From Lolium rigidum (taxonomy: Eukaryota > Streptophyta > Magnoliopsida > Poales > Poaceae), in the NCBI RefSeq assembly GCF_022539505.1, contig NC_061508.1, forward strand, positions 345,105,484 through 345,169,483: 64,000 nt of DNA, given 5' to 3'. Shown here piece by piece: positions 45,246 through 57,888 of this stretch. A program made the position numbers and the translations under genes. Every line of letters begins with the position of its first letter. Positions within the stretch are counted from its first letter, which is position 1. The notes below the pieces were generated by a model. It searched no databases and was not told where the DNA came from. It saw only the letters and a program-made list of their open reading frames with translations.

Positions 45246-48228
45246 TGCTACTTGAAAGTGTTGTAAAAAGTAGGGCGCACTTCAAGTTACCACAGTTTCT
45301 ATGTACTTCCTGAAGAAGACTTGTCGAGTCGCATAAATATCGTGCTGATAAACTTAGCACGTACCGCTGCCTACGCAAAGAAAATTAGCTTTGCAGCGTT
45401 GCTGCAACGGAACAATCCGTTTTCCCGGGGTGCATGTGCCCGTTCGTATAGGTACGTACGTAGGCAGCAAACTCGCTGCATCGTACGTGGTCCATCTGTC
45501 TCCCACGGCCGAGCAGATCACCACCATGCCTGCGGCAGGCCTGCTCGTGTTAATTCGTACGGTGCTGCAGTTTTCTCCCAAGTGCAAGTTGTGTTCCGGA
45601 CTTCAGGTAACTAAGTTAACCAGCCACACGAAAGAATAATCGTGCTAAGTGATCACATAATGTGATCCAACTAGCTAGTAGTGCATAAATCGTTTGCACA
45701 TGGATGCTCGCCTGATGTTTTTTGTTGTCGTCACGGTAATGAAAATCGATTCCTTCGGGATCGCTTGGACAAAATGTAGTGCAGGTTCCTTGATTTCTTC
45801 TGGAGGGGATTGAAAGACAGCTTTATTGCTCAGGTTATGTGGTTACAATCAAACCGGAAAAGAAAATCGTGTCTTGATGTTGCTAAGTGATCACATTATG
45901 TTATTTTAGTTTTCCGAATTTTGTTTCACATATTCTACATTGTCTAATATCTTTAATATTTGTCTTGTCTTTAGAGTTAAATTCCAAATTCAAATGTGGT
46001 TTGAATTAATAAGTTCAAGTTCAAAATTGAGTTCAAACTTACTGCCCCCGAAAACAAGAATATCAACAAAGGCCATGTCAAAATCCATAGCACTTTACTG
46101 ATGAACTAAACCTTTTCATCAGTGCAAAAGATACTTTGATCACTTCGAATTTTAAATTTAAGCAAGAAAAAGATCCTCACAATTTCAGATGCATGAATGC
46201 AGATGCACAATTCATAATTCTACCCCTCATTTAGTCCTATATGTTGGGATGTTAAAAAGTGCAGCATTGTTGCAAGTGTTGGTAGTGACAAAGGCAATGG
46301 TGTTTTGTGATGCTCGTGGAATTCAGCAATGTGGAAGAACTCTATTCTCTTCTGGATTGATGATTTTTCTTCAATCGCCTACATTATTAGGTGACGGATG
46401 ATCCATGATATGTCTTCGAAGATATAGTCTCTACGATGATGAACATTTATGATGATGATTCATGTTTTTGGTTTATTCTATTTTAAAAAAATTGGGTGAC
46501 TTTGATTTATTTCTTGAGGATGAATTAGATGAATTCTCATCTCCTCTCTCACGGTGTTTGCATTTGGATGATTTTCTTCTATTACCTACAAGTTTAGATG
46601 ACGGGTGATGGATGATGATATATGTGTTTGGGTGATATATATAGTTTTTTTATAAAGTTGGATGATATAGTTGCTACGATGATGGACATTTATGTTGATA
46701 TCGTGTTTTGGTTTATTTTAATTCTTAAAATATTGGATGAATTTGATTTTATTTCCTTTTTGAACATGTGGATTTGAAAAGAATTTGAATCATTTAGTTT
46801 TTGGTTTCAGAGTTTCAGAGTTCTAAGATACAAGAAGCAAAAGAAAAGAAAAAAATACATGGGAGCCTGGGGAATCTGACTTTGCAGAGCACATTTAAAC
46901 CAGTTTTATATTCTCAAATTTCAGTGAGCCTACTCAAGTTATTCTTAGACTTAGTTGTACAGTATTTGATAATGATGTAGATAAGCCCTCCAAAAAGTAT
47001 GTCTTAGGAAAAAAACATGACGCTTTCATGTCAGCATTATATTGTCGGATCCATGGTATCAGTAGTGACGCAATATCGTAGGTACTAGCTATGGAGGCAG
47101 ACTCATTCGGCATATATGTCGTTGCTTCCCAAAACGGGGGAAGACGTTCACAGAAACCACATGCATGCGCGCCTCTTAAGGCTACTACTAATCAATTACA
47201 AGAAAGCGTTAATCAAAAGAAAATAAAATCGTATGACCAATATATATGCAGGTCAGCAGGTGGTACCTTAGATCTGTTCGGAACGAACTAAGCAGTGAAA
47301 AAAGTTATTACCACTAGTAGTAGAACTTAAAGTTGCGACTGGGGACAATATATATGCAGGTATTGTTTTGAACGGACAGTCACATGATCGACCTGCTTCA
47401 TCGTACCGCCAACTGGTACGGCCATGAACGTGCTAGCTACCACACCATAGCCGGGCATTGGCAGGAACCGTGGGTACTACGTACTCGAGGCGGAGGTGGA
47501 CGTCTTGCTGTTTCACACTTTCTCGGGGTCCAACTAGTTCATATGAGTATTTTCTTTGGCCAATAACACCTTACATTATGGGGTGGAAGGAGGAAAATAC
47601 TAGGATGAACCTGGACGCAAGTGCACCTCATTATGAAAATTTCCAAATAATGCTATTTCAAAGTTTTAGAAAATATTGAAAAAATGCATACATGTATATC
47701 CTGTTTTGACACTTATTTGTGTAGATTTTGGCATAAAAACACGACTATGTGTAACCTACACATAAATGTGAAAATAGAATTTCCTATTTCCGTGAACAGT
47801 ACACAACCAACACCATTATAGTGTCATTTGAATATTTTATTATTTTCGTGTAGGCCACATGCAATCGCATTTTTTCATGAAAACTTAGAACATGTGAGTA
47901 CCAACTTAATATGTACATGAGAAAATTTATTTCAATTATTCATGATATTTTCAAAGAGCACTTTTTCCAATATTTCGATCTAGTTAAGTTTTCATCGGTT
48001 TTCACCACAAAATAGATAATATGAAAATGAAAACTATTATAATCCCTACATATAATTATATTTTTGTGATTTAAGCATTTACCAGTTCCTAGAAATCATC
48101 TTCATGCATCTGTGCAACTAAGCAGATTTCTTTATTTGTCTGAACATATCAGGCTACATGTAGCTTAGGCTACATTGTCCATGAATTTGTACACTAGTTG
48201 AAATCTTTCAACTTGGGACAATGCCATG
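45246..48228. other. Intergenic DNA with diverged tandem repeats, no gene recognised
   Basis: It is largely AT-rich. No frame has a recognisable domain. The best-defined structure is the diverged tandem repeat at 46360-46760. The 47600-48200 part is typical of decayed non-coding MITE-like DNA, but no terminus can be paired. Confidence 0.45.
46360..46760. repeat. Diverged tandem repeat, two units of ~200 bp
   Basis: Units near 46360-46512 and 46568-46756 share, in order, GATGATTTT with CTTC, a CCTAC box, GATGACGG-like text, CTACGATGATG and ACATTTATG, TTTTGGTTTATT, and a GATT-TATTTC end. Identity is modest, so the duplication is old. Confidence 0.6.
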
Positions 48229-49518
48229 TATTTTTTTTGCGATAAAGGGAATTATTAATACTGATATGATACCAATTACACGGCTGCTAGAACAAAATAT
48301 CAAGAGCTAGTCTAGACATCAAGGATGCATACGCCGAAAAGAAACTAAAAAAAGGAAAAGAAAAACCCCGCCGCAGGGATCAACGACAAATATAACATGA
48401 ACAAACCACCACAGATGGTGACACCTATACTTCGTTAAAGGTTCTACAATGCGACGCCTCCGGAAAGGTAACGATGCACAAACACCGTCGTCGTCTGTCT
48501 AACCACCATAGTCATGCTCACATCAAGGGTTTTTAGCCTAACAATGTCCAATCTCGAGACAATGCCTTCAACTAGGAAACGACTTGAGAGTTTTCGTTGC
48601 CAGGTACAACCAATGAAAGCAGGACCTAGGATTTTCACCCCAGAAACTGAGACATGATACTCAAAGAGCACAAGAAGAAGTCGTCTTGTGTCGCCGCAAC
48701 GTTAATTGTCCGGCTCACCATCGTCACGTGCACGGTTTTGATGTGGACACCGCTACACAAATAAACTGAGTGCGCACAACGAACAATGAAGCATCATCTT
48801 CAGCCCATCCTCTCCTAGTACTCCCTGCAACAGCTGATCTTGACTCGACATGAGCATGTAGGATAATACCTCCAGAACCTAGATAATCTTCTTCAAACAT
48901 GACAACCTTTATAATCCACATGTCAACACCAGGGTAATCGAGTCAATGGATGTGCCGGGTCGACATACCTAAGGTATCGATAGCATGCGGCTGAAGGACG
49001 TCAATGATCACCCAAACTAGTATCGCTCTATGGTGTCGGCGATGCATCCAAAACCGCATCTGAGACACATGTCATGGTGGATCAGGAGGTAGGAGGCGGC
49101 GTCCTTGGAAGCATGAGCCACCCAGGAGCTTGTGGTGGAACAACGCTGCAATCCGGACCAGCGAGATCCAGCGACGAAGCCATGTCATGACACCCCATTA
49201 ACATCCTACCAGGATTGTCGTGCGCGGGGGAGGGGGGGGGGTGTAAGAGCCCCAACAACCTCCACATGGACGGAGTTCAGCACCGTCGCAGCTTCGTCGT
49301 GATCCGTCGTCCAGGAATTATTGACATGACGCCTTGAGACCTTGTTGCACGGTAGGGAGACCCATCCCACTTAGGGGGCGAGTGCAATGATAACAAAGGG
49401 AGGCGGTGGAGGGGCCTACCCATGGCGGCGCTAGGGTTACTCCCGGATTGCTCGCTTGAGAGCGGCGCGGGAGTCGGTACATAGTCCCATCCATCAGGGA
49501 GAATGTATGTATGTACGT
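48229..49518 (-). mobile_element. Non-LTR retroposon, minus strand, non-coding
   Basis: A T-run at 48229-48238 (poly(A) on the minus strand) is followed by TGCGATAAAGGGAATTATTAATAC, a tail reminiscent of cereal LINE/retroposon 3' ends. At the other side the minus strand contains ACCCTAGCGCCGCCATGGG near 49420-49438, like a 5' leader. The flanks ATGCCATGTA (left) and ATGCATGTA (right, 49519-49527) may be a TSD with one indel. No RT motif is visible. Confidence 0.4.
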
Positions 49519-49663
49519 ATGCATGTAGCGTGGCCGGAACTACAAAAAAAAGGTGAAAAAATGCATGTTTGTAGAATTCATCTACCTCCATCAGTGAATA
49601 AGGAACCAATTTTTAAATACCGATTATAATTTTCGTGAAAGTTTGGAGCTACATGTGCTTGTG

Positions 49664-49968
49664 CTCCCTCCGATCCAAAATAAAATATCATGGTTTTAAT
49701 TTATATATATACTTAAACCACGATAATCACTCTGGATTATATTACCTACATTCTAAAGGTTAAGGCCTTTAATTTTTTCAGAAAATCAAACTATGTCAAG
49801 TTTGACCAAGTTTTTATCAAAAAATATTAACATGAAAGTACAAAATCAATATTATTAGATAGATGATAAAATATATTTTTATATGATATCTACAAAATAT
49901 CATATTTGTTAATAGATTCTTCTGAAAGTTTGGTTAAACTTTACATTATTTGACTTTTTTTAAAAATA
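49664..49968. mobile_element. Stowaway-type (Tc1/Mariner) MITE, one end missing
   Basis: It begins CTCCCTCCGATCCAAAATAA, the classic Stowaway terminal sequence. The interior carries the AGTTTGACCAAGTTTTTATC block common in cereal Stowaway elements. The right terminus is replaced by a second MITE starting at 49971. Confidence 0.7.
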
Positions 49969-49970
49969 TA

Positions 49971-50063
49971 CTCCCTCCGTCCAGATTAAATCGACGCGGG
50001 CTGTAAAGAGAAAGTAGCCTATGCATGTAGAAGCCTGCGTCAATTAAATAAGTACAGAGGTAG
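49971..50063. mobile_element. Short Stowaway-type MITE, 93 bp, TA target site
   Basis: TA dinucleotides flank it (49969-49970, 50064-50065). The left end CTCCCTCCGTCC...GACGCGGGC and right end GCCTGCGTC...CAGAGGTAG are imperfect inverted repeats over about 32 bp. Confidence 0.7.
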
Positions 50064-50065
50064 TA

Positions 50066-52132
50066 AATCTTAAGCCCTTGGAATAGAGGTAGTAGAAAAG
50101 AAAAGTTTGGACCGAGGACAACATACGCACACTGATTGCTTGGTCGTACTGGCTACCGGTCCAGCATCGTACTCGCCGGCGAGACGGAGGCGGCCGGTCT
50201 AGTCCGCCGTTTTCACACTTGCTCTGAGCCTAGCCAGCGTCCTCGGTTGCGGCTGACTCGAGTTGAGTCGATCGTACCTAGTGAACGAGCTCCATTGCCT
50301 CTAGAAACGACACAGAAACTTCAACATAGCACAGACCAGTACTCCGTACTGCACGTACGATTCCTCGTGCTAACATCGATCTACGGCTACAGTAAGTCGG
50401 TAACAAACTAATGATTGACTGGAGAAGATACTCTGCTTCAAGATCGGACGAAATCGACTGCACACGGTATCTTCTGGGTTTAGTAGCTGTACTACTGACT
50501 TCATGGACTTTATGCATGATTGTCTGGGTTCCATGATTCCATCGTACGTCTGGCTGTCGCTGCACGTAGGCAGGCGTAGCACGAGAGAAGTACAAGCAAC
50601 TCCGAATATCTTGGGTGAATCCGTGACCATTCACCGGAGTGGCCGGTGAAAATCGAACCAAGGAAGTGCACTTGTGTTGGCCAAGTTGAAGCAGTTCACG
50701 GGCTCACCGCATCTTCCGGCGACCCGACGCAAACGAGGTGTTCGTTTTGATCCGCATGAACAGGCACCCCAATCCAAACCTAGTGGTCTGACAAATAAAC
50801 GGATTAATGTGTCTGCGTCGATCTTTTTGTACCCCAAATTTAGGTAGCGAATGCATTATTATTATTGACACAACATGCGTTCTCTCCATGCCTTTCCTAG
50901 CTCCTGGCAGCTGCGTCCGCTTCGTCTTTCGCGCATGTCGCGCTAGGCCTGGCGGCTAATTTTCTGTGTTGACATCAATGACACACACACGCTTGGCGTC
51001 CAACATCAACATTTGTTACGGCCATGTTCCTTTCCTTTTTGAAGGGCAGCGGAGGGCCTACCCCTCGCCCACACCGCTTCCTCCTCACTAGTGCCATTCT
51101 CCCTCCTTGCATTCGAGCACTGGCAGCTTCCCTCAGGATGGACCATGGGCAAGGGAGCCTGACGGTTGAGGAAGCCGAAGAACGTCCACGAGGTCGGGTC
51201 GTCGGCGAAGCCAAACAAGAAGCGTGCCCACGTTCGCGTCCTCGTGGATGTGGCGTGGGCACTGTACAACAACATGACCAACTACGAGGGGTGGGACGAC
51301 GTCCACCTCCCCCGGTTGACGGCACCTCAGTGTGTGGAGGGTGCCCATGCCGTCGCTGCCGTTTCAGGGTTGGGCGAGGTGCGAGGTGCGAGGAGATCGC
51401 GTGCAGGCGGACCCTCCTGCCTCCAACCCTCATCTCGGACCCAGCCTACCGCTTCAACTCACCACTGTAGGACACCTACGGTTGCGACTCGCCACTGTGG
51501 GCCACCTCTAGCCGCTCCTCCGCCGGTATTCCCTCTAGCAGTGGCAGTGCTCGACTGGCCATGGGAGATGCTGGTGATCGTGGACGACTTTTTTTAGACG
51601 AGTAGTACACTAGGGTTTTGGCCCTTTTTATTCCGATGTTTTGTTTTCATTTCTACTATGTAAAATAAATTTGCTAGCTATAAAGATTATGGAAAAAGTA
51701 ATTACATCATGCTGCTTTGCTAACCGCAATTAAAACAGATAGGACGGCGGTGGCAATTGATTTTATATCCGCGGCCGCCTGACCTAAACAAATCAAAACG
51801 GATATGTTTGGTGCTTATTGTGATGTAAACAGTTCGCGCTAAGCAGCAGTGTGTTCTGATGCTCCAGGGCGCACGGTGATAGGTCATGGATGGATTGCAC
51901 CCAGAGTCCATGGTACTGTTGCAGCTGCGCGCGTGGTCAGGATACCCGGCATATGCAGCACGCTGCAGGGAGGGGCGAGGGGCATGTAGTGGATACAGCC
52001 GTGCCGTGGTTGCATGCCCATCCATTGCCGATAAGGGGCCTCCTGCGCGCAGCGAGCCAATGAATGCCAACGAAAGCCTGGCCAAACCAAAGCCAACCCC
52101 GTCTCGCCCTCTTCATGCCGTCTAGGAGTACT
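50066..52132. other. Intergenic DNA, one weak open frame
   Basis: No mobile-element terminus is recognised. The frame at 51166-51597 encodes a protein-like stretch (RVLVDVAWALYNNMTNYEGW) in a GC-rich block, but flanking codons look random. I do not recognise a family. Confidence 0.4.
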
Positions 52133-52353
52133 TGTCTTGACAGGGTTTTTACGGTACCCTATACTGCAGGTAGCAGTATAAAATATTTCACCGTTGATTT
52201 GCTGAGGGTATGATAGACAATTCCATCTTTCTTAATTAGTGAGAGAAAAAAACTTCAAGCGAGTCTGATGGGACAAGATCCTAGGTCGTATCTCCTCACA
52301 CGGTTGCTCCTTAGCCCGTCTCTCCTCACGCCGCCGCCGCTAGGCGCTAGGCA

Positions 52354-52545
52354 GGTCGCCCGCTCGTCGACCTTGCCGCAGCGTCGCCGCCGTGTTCAAC
52401 CCAGGCTGCCGCCACAGCTAAGTCGCCCGGTCGTCGAGCTTGCCGCAGCGTCGCCGCAGGCGCGCTCCCGCCATCACCCGCTTGCCGCTTCCACGTTTGA
52501 CCTAGGCGGTCGCGCGCTCATCGACCACGCCGCAGCCTCTCCGCA
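52354..52545. repeat. Diverged GC-rich tandem repeat in the left arm of the transposon
   Basis: Three copies of a CGCTCGTCGACCTTGCCGCA-like block occur near 52357, 52426 and 52508, spaced about 70-80 bp. Confidence 0.6.
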
Positions 52546-52683
52546 TCCTGATCCGGGAAACCTCAGTGTAAGTAGTTAAGATTAGAAAATTCAATGTCTA
52601 TTTCGAATTCCACCCGCACCAATCCCCTGTGTAGATTCAATTGCTAGTTTCACCTCTTGTAAACCTCTGTAATAGTTATTATT

Positions 52684-52868
52684 TCTTTTCGTGTTGCATA
52701 GATGCTGTTAGCAGATTTATAAACTGAATGTACATGTTGATTGAGTCGCTGCTGTGCAGATCCATCATGAGTTAGACAGCATGTGGCAAACCATGTGAAT
52801 AGTTTTCTTCTTTTCTTTTTGCCCAGATGCTGATAGAAGCACTTGAAACTGAATGTATATGTTGATTT
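52684..52868. repeat. 58-bp direct repeat, copies 127 bp apart
   Basis: Both copies (near 52684-52741 and 52811-52868) contain CTTTTC, then AGATGCTG, then AAACTGAATGTA and ATGTTGATT in the same spacing. Confidence 0.65.
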
Positions 52869-53832
52869 GTAATGTGTTGCATATACAATCTGTCAAGTCA
52901 GAATCATTGTTAATTGAGTATGGCCTAGTTTGTTCAGTTTAGAAGGATAATCTTGAACCAAATAATTCAAGCACTGAATGATAGTGATATTGCATTATTC
53001 ATACTGAAACATGTGTTAGTTTTCAGACTTGTAAGAGTTAAATACACACCGCACCCAACTAGTTGTCTGCTGCGTGCATTTTCGTCCTACTACTTGAAAA
53101 ATGGGACCGGGTAGTCGTAAACATTGTTTAGCAGATTGGTTTGACATCCAATCATTTTAGAGCTCCACTACCCATTACCAATGATTTCCTCCTGTGTGTG
53201 TTAGCTGGAAGGTCTGATTTGATTGTTGTGCTATTTTCGTTAGGAAGCTAAATTGGAGCAGATTGGTGACGTGAGAACTTCCAGCTGAAGCAAAGTGTTG
53301 CCAACTTGAATGTATTATAAAGAAGATAGCTGAAGAAAGGAGAAGAAGTGAGCGGCTGCACACTTGAGATGAGATGGAGGAACAAGAAAGAATTAGGCAT
53401 AGTTATAGCAGTTATCTGTACAATGTAGTAAGTGATAATTGCCTTGGCAACAAGGCAATTTTTCTGATATTTTGATGAGTAATGTTTCAGTGTAATGTAT
53501 CAATATAATGTTGTAAGGTGATGTTTCTCCCTGGAAATGAAATAACAAATGTTTTTGTGCAATGTTCTGCCTGGACATGGCTCAAATATATTTCAGTGTG
53601 TAATGGCAATATGTTAATCTGAAAAGGAGATTACACGCTGGTCCAGTAAAATTACAAGCCAATGTCAAGGTAAAATGACAAGTACAGATGCATTCTTATT
53701 TCTGGAATAATGAGAACAAATGACAGTAATGTGGTGACTCTAAAATTGATAGCATCCTAACGGCTGTAACAAAAAGATAATCAAGCAAATTGGCAGCAGT
53801 CTGCGTAACTGGTGCATTTAAACGGACAACAT

Positions 53833-54080
53833 GGTAGTAAATAGAACTTCAGCTGCATCAACATTTCCTGTAGTTTTTCCTCTTCCTTGCACATTTCCTG
53901 TAGATCTTCATGTGGCATTAGAACTTGTGCTTGCCCTTCCTCTCCTCCCTCTTACTGTAGCGGTAGTGACCCTCTGCCTAGGTGGTGGTATGCTAGCTCT
54001 TGCGGCAGCAACAAACGAGCTTTCTTCAGGAGGAGGACCATTGACCCTTCTAGTAATAAAACGAGCATTTCCATAAGTAT
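53833..54080 (-). pseudogene. Exon-like fragment inside the putative transposon
   Basis: On the minus strand 54080-53890 reads as IDTYGNARFITRRVNGPPP, then EESSFVAAARAS and a basic RGRRGK tail before a stop. The composition looks protein-like and the left-reading frame is open. I recognise no family, and the upstream exon is not evident. It could be a captured gene fragment. Confidence 0.25.
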
Positions 54081-55316
54081 CAATTGAAACTATACGAAAA
54101 AAATTTATCTCTCACTTAGTTCAACAATCAAGCATTTACTATACATTCGTCAGCATCAACTCATGAAAGTACTTCTTCTATGGTGTAAAGCATTTCCATT
54201 ATTACTGTGTCATGCAAAACTTGAATTCAGTTCAGACTTGGAGCAAACCATGTATAAAAGAAACTTAACATGGATGTGTTCCTCTGTGTACTACAAATTG
54301 AACTGAGGATTTCTTTTTTCAGTTTCAGTGTGACGTGAGGTGTTGCTTTGCAATAAGAATTTCATACAAATGAGTAGCTTAAACTTGAGCAACATGATAC
54401 GGTTGTCTTTTGTAAGAAAAGTTAATAAATTATAGACAACCAATTGTAGACATTACGTACCATACCTGTGCTAGATTGCGGATGTACATATCAGAAAGGT
54501 CAGGTGACACAACATTGTCTAATGATATGCTTTCCACATACAAACAGGGAGTTTATGCTCCAACATCTCCACCGAAACCTAAAACCCACTCTTGAGCTTT
54601 ACTTGTAAAATCAGATTTCCAATACAGGAACAGCATCAAGAATCCCTTTGTCAACACTGTCAGCGTAAAAACGACATTAGAATCAAATACAAGGATTTTA
54701 CAACTATATTACCTGAAACAGATAACAAAAATAAATCATGAAGTATGCCAATTAGACAGAGTATCATTCGCTTCTACAAAACAATATTATCTATATCTTT
54801 TCAGTTAAATGGGTAATTGCTAGTTCTTTCTAAGTACCCATAACAGGAACCAAATCAACCAACTAACATACTAGGATATGTAGAACTCGCAATTGACTGA
54901 AAATTTCAATCCACAAACTGAAATACAGTTCATGATGGTATCAATTCATCTGCACAGAGCTATGGTATCATTTTACCTAAGTCATATGCTCGGATTTTAG
55001 CGGCACGGCCTCATCGCTGTATGCTGCATTCTGCACGCTGCATCACCGCCAGCGTTGAAACTCTGCAGGGAAACAGCCGTCATCCATCAGACTTCGACGC
55101 CGTGACAAGACTGATAACCATGGAGGTTTGATGATGACCATGGACGTAAGGCCACTCAACCCAATTTGCGGCAGGAGGAGGCGGTGCTGCAGCTAGGCGT
55201 GCAGCTGCTGGGCAACGGTGCATTCCGCAACTTCCGCCGCTCTAACTCCGCCGCCAACCATGGTCAGCCTGTTGGCCCGGGACACCGTCTGAGAAGAGCT
55301 GAGCCGGTTGGCTGGG

Positions 55317-55562
55317 CCACCTGCAGCTTCGTCGCCGCGCTCGGCGGCAACCGCCGGCGACAATGCCTCTGCCTTGGCCACCTGCAGCTTCGTCACTGTC
55401 CTCAGCGGCAACCGCCGGCGACACCGCCTGTGCCTCGGACACCTGCAGCTTCGTCGCCGCGCTTGGCGTCAACCGCCGGCAACACCGCATCTACCTCGGC
55501 CACCTGCAGCTTCGTCGCCCCGCGGTCGGCAGCAACCGCCGGCGACACCGCGTCTGCCTCGG
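55317..55562. repeat. 61-bp minisatellite, four units
   Basis: Units are 55317-55377, 55378-55438, 55439-55499 and 55500-55562 (the last 63 bp). Each starts CACCTGCAGCTTCGTC and contains AACCGCCGGC. Because 61 is not a multiple of three, each unit shifts the frame, which explains long open frames in several registers here. Confidence 0.88.
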
Positions 55563-56100
55563 CCAAGTACTTGACCGGCTGGGCCGCGCGGCCCTCCGAA
55601 ACCTTCATGCCCGCGGATCATCCTGGATCGACCAGCTGCGCCACGGTGGTCCGCATCGGCGACGGCCGGAAGCCTAGTTCGCAGGGGCCATTCAAATCGA
55701 CCGAGGAGGAGGGGATACGGGGGTGCGCGTTGGTGGCGGCCGGACCTTGGCTCGGAAGGGTGGTTCCCGTCTCCGCCGCTGCTCAAGCCGGAGAGAGAGA
55801 GGAGGGACTACATGGGTGCAGCAGGTCCATGGCGGCCGGAATACATGAGGGGATTTTTTTGGGTGGGCAAAATGAACGAACGGGGGCAGGAGATGGAGTC
55901 TGCCTGTGCGGAAGAAAATATGGTCTTCCTAAAATACCCTCATCAACATTTACTGCTGGCTCCGAACGGCGCAGGACAATCTATACTGCTCGCGTGTTGG
56001 ACGGTTGAAATCTGGCAGTATGGCTTCATCTCCACGACTCGATCTATAGATTGGATGGCCCATATTCATCCCAAGGTACTGTAAAAGAGCTCTGTCTTGA

Positions 56101-56958
56101 TATGATCATATCACGTACACACATGGTCATGGTGCAGTTGGTTTCTCCTTCTCTCGTGTCTTTTCTCCTTTTGTCGTTCATCAACGGGGAAAAAAACGTG
56201 ACTCCTCCCACGCGTGTATGACCCTGAGTGAACAAACTAAACCGGCGTGTTTTCGCCATTAATCCACTCCCGTACGTGCATCCTGCCGTGTGATCGGAAG
56301 TTGCCTGTTAGTTGCGACGGTGGATATGAAACGTGATGTTGCGGTATCCAGACAGACACAAGATCGATTGGTTCAGGAAATAGGTCCGCACGAGCACGAG
56401 AGCGTGCAGTAGATCATCGATCGAGGGGTCCCTGCTGTGTGGTCGTCGTTGATCGGATCATCCGTCCGGTCGTGAGAAGCTAGTGAATGATGAACGCCCG
56501 CCCCAGCTGCCAATCTCCCAACTGAAACAACTATAGGTGCATATATCCATCTACTAGTGGCGCAACTGGTCTGGACTTTCACCTGGCTTGCCAGCGACGC
56601 CAGGGACTCCGCCTCCCCAGTCAACCCACTTGCATTGCATGCAATGCCTCCAAGCTCCGGCCGGCCACCGCCCTCATCAATGGCCGGTCGGTCGGCTCAG
56701 GCTGGACTCATAGACGTCGCTGATCCCACCCATCAAGGCACTCTATAGTGACATAACGACATCCGAAATAATAAACACACACACGGATGCTACTGCATGC
56801 TTGTATTGCGACATCTGAATTAATACACGCTTGACTTCTGAGTAATATATTGGGTCATGTCGAAGATGTCCGCGTCCATCTCACAACGCCGTTAAATGTA
56901 AGGGTGTTCCTCCTCTTCAAGATGCTCCAGGTAATGGTAGTACTCAGAACTAGTAGTG
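56101..56958. other. Intergenic DNA, no gene recognised
   Basis: This is unique-looking sequence between the transposon TSD and the LINE-like poly(T). No domain or element terminus is supported. Confidence 0.45.
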
Positions 56959-57888
56959 TTTTTTTTTTTTTTTTTGAAACGGAGGCAAAAGCTTTGCCTC
57001 ATCGATTAATTAAGAAGAGGTTGTTCGGTTTTTAGGAAAAAACCGGACGAAAACCTACAATAACCGAGCCAAACCCACACAAGCAACACACCCACATAGA
57101 CCACAAAGCGACACTAGCTAATACTTGAACACGACACTCCAACACTGCGCCAAAACATGCAGCTCTTACACACGCGACACAACACCACACCGCAAAGAAA
57201 ACACCAAGTGAAAAACGACGGCCCAAAAGGACAACCTGAGAAGGTAGGAACCATCCATCAAGCAACCGTAGACTCCATCGTCGTGACGCCACTCTTCTTT
57301 CTCTTGTTTCTTAGATACTCTTTCACCTTCTGAATTTTGCCACCCAAAGTTTTCTCCGCCAGGAGGCAAGCAATCTCCTTGCAAGAGCCAGGGATAGCCG
57401 CTTCCAAACCGGCAACTAAGTCACGAAGCTCTCTAGAGATGGCCTCAGAATTCAGGGCCAATGCACTTGTCTCGTCGACCTTGTCGCCAAGGTGGCTAGG
57501 CTCCATAGAAGGTGATGCGGAAGCCACCATCGAGGTCCCAAGCGAGACCACCTGCGGATGCGCCATTGACAGAGGAGGAGAGGGCTCCCCAGACAACTCC
57601 TGTAGCTCGGGCATGATCTTCATCACCGGAACTATGATCTCATCGATGTCCTTGCACTCATAGGCAACTGGCACATCTGGAACCAGATGCCTGTCAGACT
57701 CAGGCGAGGGAGAGACAGCAGCGTCGACAACATCACTCTTCTCAAAGCCAAATTTCTGACTCGGCGAAGAAGTCGCGATCGAGATCTCGTGCGAGTCGGA
57801 CCTCACTTCCTTGACGGAACGAGCCATATCCACACCACCACTACACTCGAGGAGTTCAGACACCACAGAAGAATCCCCACACAACTTG
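56959..57888 (-). mobile_element. LINE-like element, 3' part, minus strand
   Basis: A T-run (56959-56975) is followed by a hairpin GAGGCAAAAGCTTTGCCTC (56982-57000) and a ~95-bp tail matching the retroposon at 3152-4954. Upstream on the minus strand lies an ORF1-like frame. The right limit coincides with the end of a Copia LTR, so the Copia probably inserted here. No TSD is found. Confidence 0.65.

Larger units (their letters stand above)
52141..56092. mobile_element. Putative ~4-kb DNA transposon with 8-bp TSD, no transposase seen
   Basis: Direct repeats TGTCTTGA flank it at 52133-52140 and 56093-56100. The ends are imperfect inverted repeats: left CAGGGTTTTTACGGTACCCT, right (inverse) GAGCTCTTTTACAGTACCTT, 14 of 20 identical. 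Further in, CAGTATA and GAGGGTAT motifs recur in both arms. An 8-bp TSD fits Mutator-like (8-9 bp) or hAT elements. Both arms have GC-rich tandem repeats, and the AT-rich middle has a few exon-like stretches. This composition is like a Pack-type non-autonomous element carrying captured sequence. No transposase motif is visible. Confidence 0.55.

Noticed and set aside
51166..51597. 143-codon frame as a host gene
   Set aside because: Only a short stretch looks protein-like. There is no family match I can recognise and no convincing splice structure; it is kept only as a weak note.
53439..53462. Hairpin ATTGCCTTG...CAAGGCAAT followed by T-run as a terminator
   Set aside because: Rho-independent terminators do not apply to plant nuclear genes, and there is no gene ending there.
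55166..56008. Plus-strand 280-codon open frame
   Set aside because: The 61-bp minisatellite forces frame cycling, composition is Ala/Arg/Pro-rich without domains, and other frames are equally open.
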